Below are positions 14,537-15,718 of a stretch of DNA of 15,718 nucleotides, piece by piece. The notes below the pieces were generated by a model, which saw only the letters and a program-made list of their open reading frames with translations, was not told where the DNA came from and made no database searches. The stretch is from an uncultured Olegusella sp. GTDB taxonomy: Bacteria > Actinomycetota > Coriobacteriia > Coriobacteriales > Atopobiaceae. Where the stretch lies: positions 1 to 15,718 of the forward strand of contig NZ_CAMXYY010000037.1 of NCBI RefSeq assembly GCF_947253395.1. The letters run 5' to 3'. The position numbers and the translations under genes were made by a program. Position 1 is the first letter of the stretch, and the number at the start of each line of letters is the position of its first letter.

Positions 14537-14595
14537 CGATTACATCATTAACAATTGGGTAATCGGCGCTATTTTTCCTGTAAAAGGTCTTTACA
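14537..14595. promoter_or_regulatory. candidate operators between GntR and PTS 2
   Basis: Two palindromes: TGTAAA-5-TTTACA at 14579-14595 (perfect 6-bp arms) and CGATTAC-15-GTAATCG at 14537-14565 (perfect 7-bp arms). They lie between the regulator stop codon and the PTS 2 leader, where an operator for the adjacent GntR-family protein would be expected. No binding consensus is known for this protein. Confidence 0.4.
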
Positions 14596-14604
14596 TATTT
14601 ACAC

Positions 14605-15309
14605 TTATTTCACAGGCTCTTCATCCAAAGTAAGTTCGCCAGAATAGTACGAACGCGTAAATTCAACCTTTACGCCATCTGTATCTCGAGATACTTGTAA
14701 ATACCTAAAAAGAGGGTCCCCTTCATGTTTATCTAAAAGAGCTGCAACCGTATCATTAGCAAGTACCGCACTCATCTTTGACCTTGCAGAAGCAACGCTT
14801 TTTCCGCACAGACCCATTGCACGATACAGACTCTCCGTATTGAAATCATAGGTATCAAGCCCTGGATATAAATAACATGGAATATAGGTTTCCAAGAAAA
14901 AGGATGGTACCCCATCCGTATAACGCAGTCGAACCAACTTATAGACTTCTTCATCCTCAAGTAGACCAAATGTCTCAATGACCTCTTGTGGTGCTAAGCA
15001 TCGCTGGAAAACGATAACTTTTGTCGTAACGACTTTACCCACATCTTGCATTTCATCGACATAACTTCGCAATTCATGATGAAAATGCTGAGCTACATCA
15101 GGCTGACATACCACTGTTCCACGGCGACGCCGGCGTTCAAGATAGCCCGCATCTACTAGAAGCTGAAGTGCTTGGCGCACAGTGGGTCGGCTTGCAGAGT
15201 ATTGTCTAGCAAGCTGGGTTTCGGTGGGGATTAAATCACCCTCCTGGTAGATGCCGTCCTTAATTTGCTTGAGCAAGTCATCCTTGATTTTTCCATAGAG
15301 AGTACCCAT
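14605..15309 (-). CDS. GntR-family (HutC/UTRA) transcriptional regulator
   Basis: 234 residues. The first 70 or so form a GntR winged helix-turn-helix: IPTETQLARQYSASRPTVRQ is the recognition region, followed by LLVDAGYLE and a very basic wing of five arginines. The remainder (about 80-230) is a UTRA ligand-binding domain, with FFLETYIPCYLYPGL and the closing VEFTRSYYSGE strand. HutC-type regulators of sugar operons, such as FrlR and NagR, bind a phosphorylated sugar derived from the pathway. By position it controls PTS 2 and perhaps the divergent deoC-like gene. Two starts are possible: ATG 15309 (GGGA seven bases upstream, chosen) or GTG 15315 (GGAAGAG nine bases upstream). Confidence 0.9.
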   Translation of the reverse strand: MGTLYGKIKDDLLKQIKDGIYQEGDLIPTETQLARQYSASRPTVRQALQLLVDAGYLERRRRRGTVVCQPDVAQHFHHELRSYVDEMQDVGKVVTTKVIVFQRCLAPQEVIETFGLLEDEEVYKLVRLRYTDGVPSFFLETYIPCYLYPGLDTYDFNTESLYRAMGLCGKSVASARSKMSAVLANDTVAALLDKHEGDPLFRYLQVSRDTDGVKVEFTRSYYSGELTLDEEPVK

Positions 15310-15351
15310 GCTCACATCCCATTACTCTTCCACTGATTGCTATATCGTAGA

Positions 15352-15436
15352 CTATTGTATGAATTCAAAACTATTTGTATGGCATTCAGGTTCGAATAAT
15401 ATGTACTTACAATTATACCTTGTGACTTACAATATA
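15352..15436. promoter_or_regulatory. divergent control region with paired repeats
   Basis: Between the GntR and deoC-like starts there are two pairs of near-repeats. CTATTGTATGAATTC (15352-15366) and CTATTTGTATGGCATTC (15371-15387) form one pair. ACTTACAATTATA (15405-15417) and ACTTACAATATA (15425-15436) repeat at exactly 20 bp. The second pair read in reverse (TATATTGTAAGT-like) resembles the first, so these may be four oriented half-sites for one regulator. Promoters for both directions must lie here, but the elements are too ambiguous to fix. Confidence 0.45.
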
Positions 15437-15479
15437 GAACAAGCGAGTCATACCAATCACTTTTCCGGAAGGGGTATCC

Positions 15480-15718
15480 ATGGCTTCCTACTCACTTGAC
15501 AATTTAGCACGTCTGATTGATCACACAAATCTACATGCAGACGCAAGCGAGGCAGATATGCGCAAGCTCTGTGAAGAAGCGAAGCGCTATCACTTCAAGA
15601 TGGTTGCTATCAATCAAGTACAGTCATCCTTCTGTGCGCAGGAACTTAAGGGAACCGATATTAACACGGGCGCAGCCATCGCCTTTCCCCTAGGCCAGAC
15701 TTCCATCGCTGCTAAAGT
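15480..15718 (+). CDS. deoC: deoxyribose-phosphate aldolase (DeoC family), 5' part
   Basis: 79 codons to the window edge. LARLIDHTNL, EADMRKLCEEAKRY and the later IAFPLGQTS match the N-terminal third of DeoC-family class I aldolases, which split 2-deoxyribose 5-phosphate into glyceraldehyde 3-phosphate and acetaldehyde. Some relatives act on other sugar phosphates. The Schiff-base lysine lies beyond the window, so catalytic competence cannot be judged. ATG 15480 is preceded by GGAAGGGG. It diverges from the GntR gene and shares its control region, so it may belong either to a nucleoside operon or to the sugar regulon. Confidence 0.82.
   Translation, partial: MASYSLDNLARLIDHTNLHADASEADMRKLCEEAKRYHFKMVAINQVQSSFCAQELKGTDINTGAAIAFPLGQTSIAAK

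Overview
The window is a sugar-catabolism region organised around two complete mannose-family (Man/Aga-type) phosphotransferase systems (PTS). Almost all genes lie on the minus strand and read right to left. Moderate base composition, frequent GTG starts, tight operon overlaps and the protein types suggest an anaerobic gut or mucosal Gram-positive. A low-GC member of the Coriobacteriia (Atopobium/Olsenella/Collinsella relatives) is my best guess; a Firmicute is not excluded. There is no rRNA, tRNA, CRISPR array or intact mobile element.

Right block (about 7.4-15.7 kb). A divergent control region separates a plus-strand deoC-like aldolase, cut by the window edge, from a minus-strand GntR/HutC regulator. 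Downstream of the regulator, a structured leader precedes EIIB-EIIC-EIID of PTS 2. A strong hairpin terminator overlapping a good promoter candidate follows. Next come an FrlB-like SIS deglycase, an FrlD-like PfkB kinase fused to a HAD hydrolase, EIIA, a second GlmS-like SIS protein and a small membrane protein of unknown function. A mannose-type PTS with two SIS proteins and an FrlD-like kinase points to uptake and deglycation of Amadori compounds (fructose- or glucose-amino-acid adducts), comparable to the gfr and frl systems of enterobacteria.

Middle (about 5.85-7.44 kb). This is a gene-poor stretch with a broken alpha/beta-hydrolase remnant, a second possible remnant and the putative promoter region of the left operon, marked by two 18-bp-spaced direct repeats.

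Left block (about 0.1-5.85 kb). PTS 1 is an operon of EIIB, a fused EIIC-EIID, a VOC-fold protein, a BtpA/SgcQ-family TIM-barrel protein, an SDR dehydrogenase, a second divergent BtpA protein and EIIA. It ends in a clear intrinsic terminator. No standard sugar hydrolase, isomerase or kinase is present. The imported sugar phosphate is therefore presumably processed by the SDR, VOC and BtpA proteins, a route I cannot match to a described pathway. This is the best candidate for an undescribed system. Both operons open with EIIB and place EIIA late, after catabolic genes.
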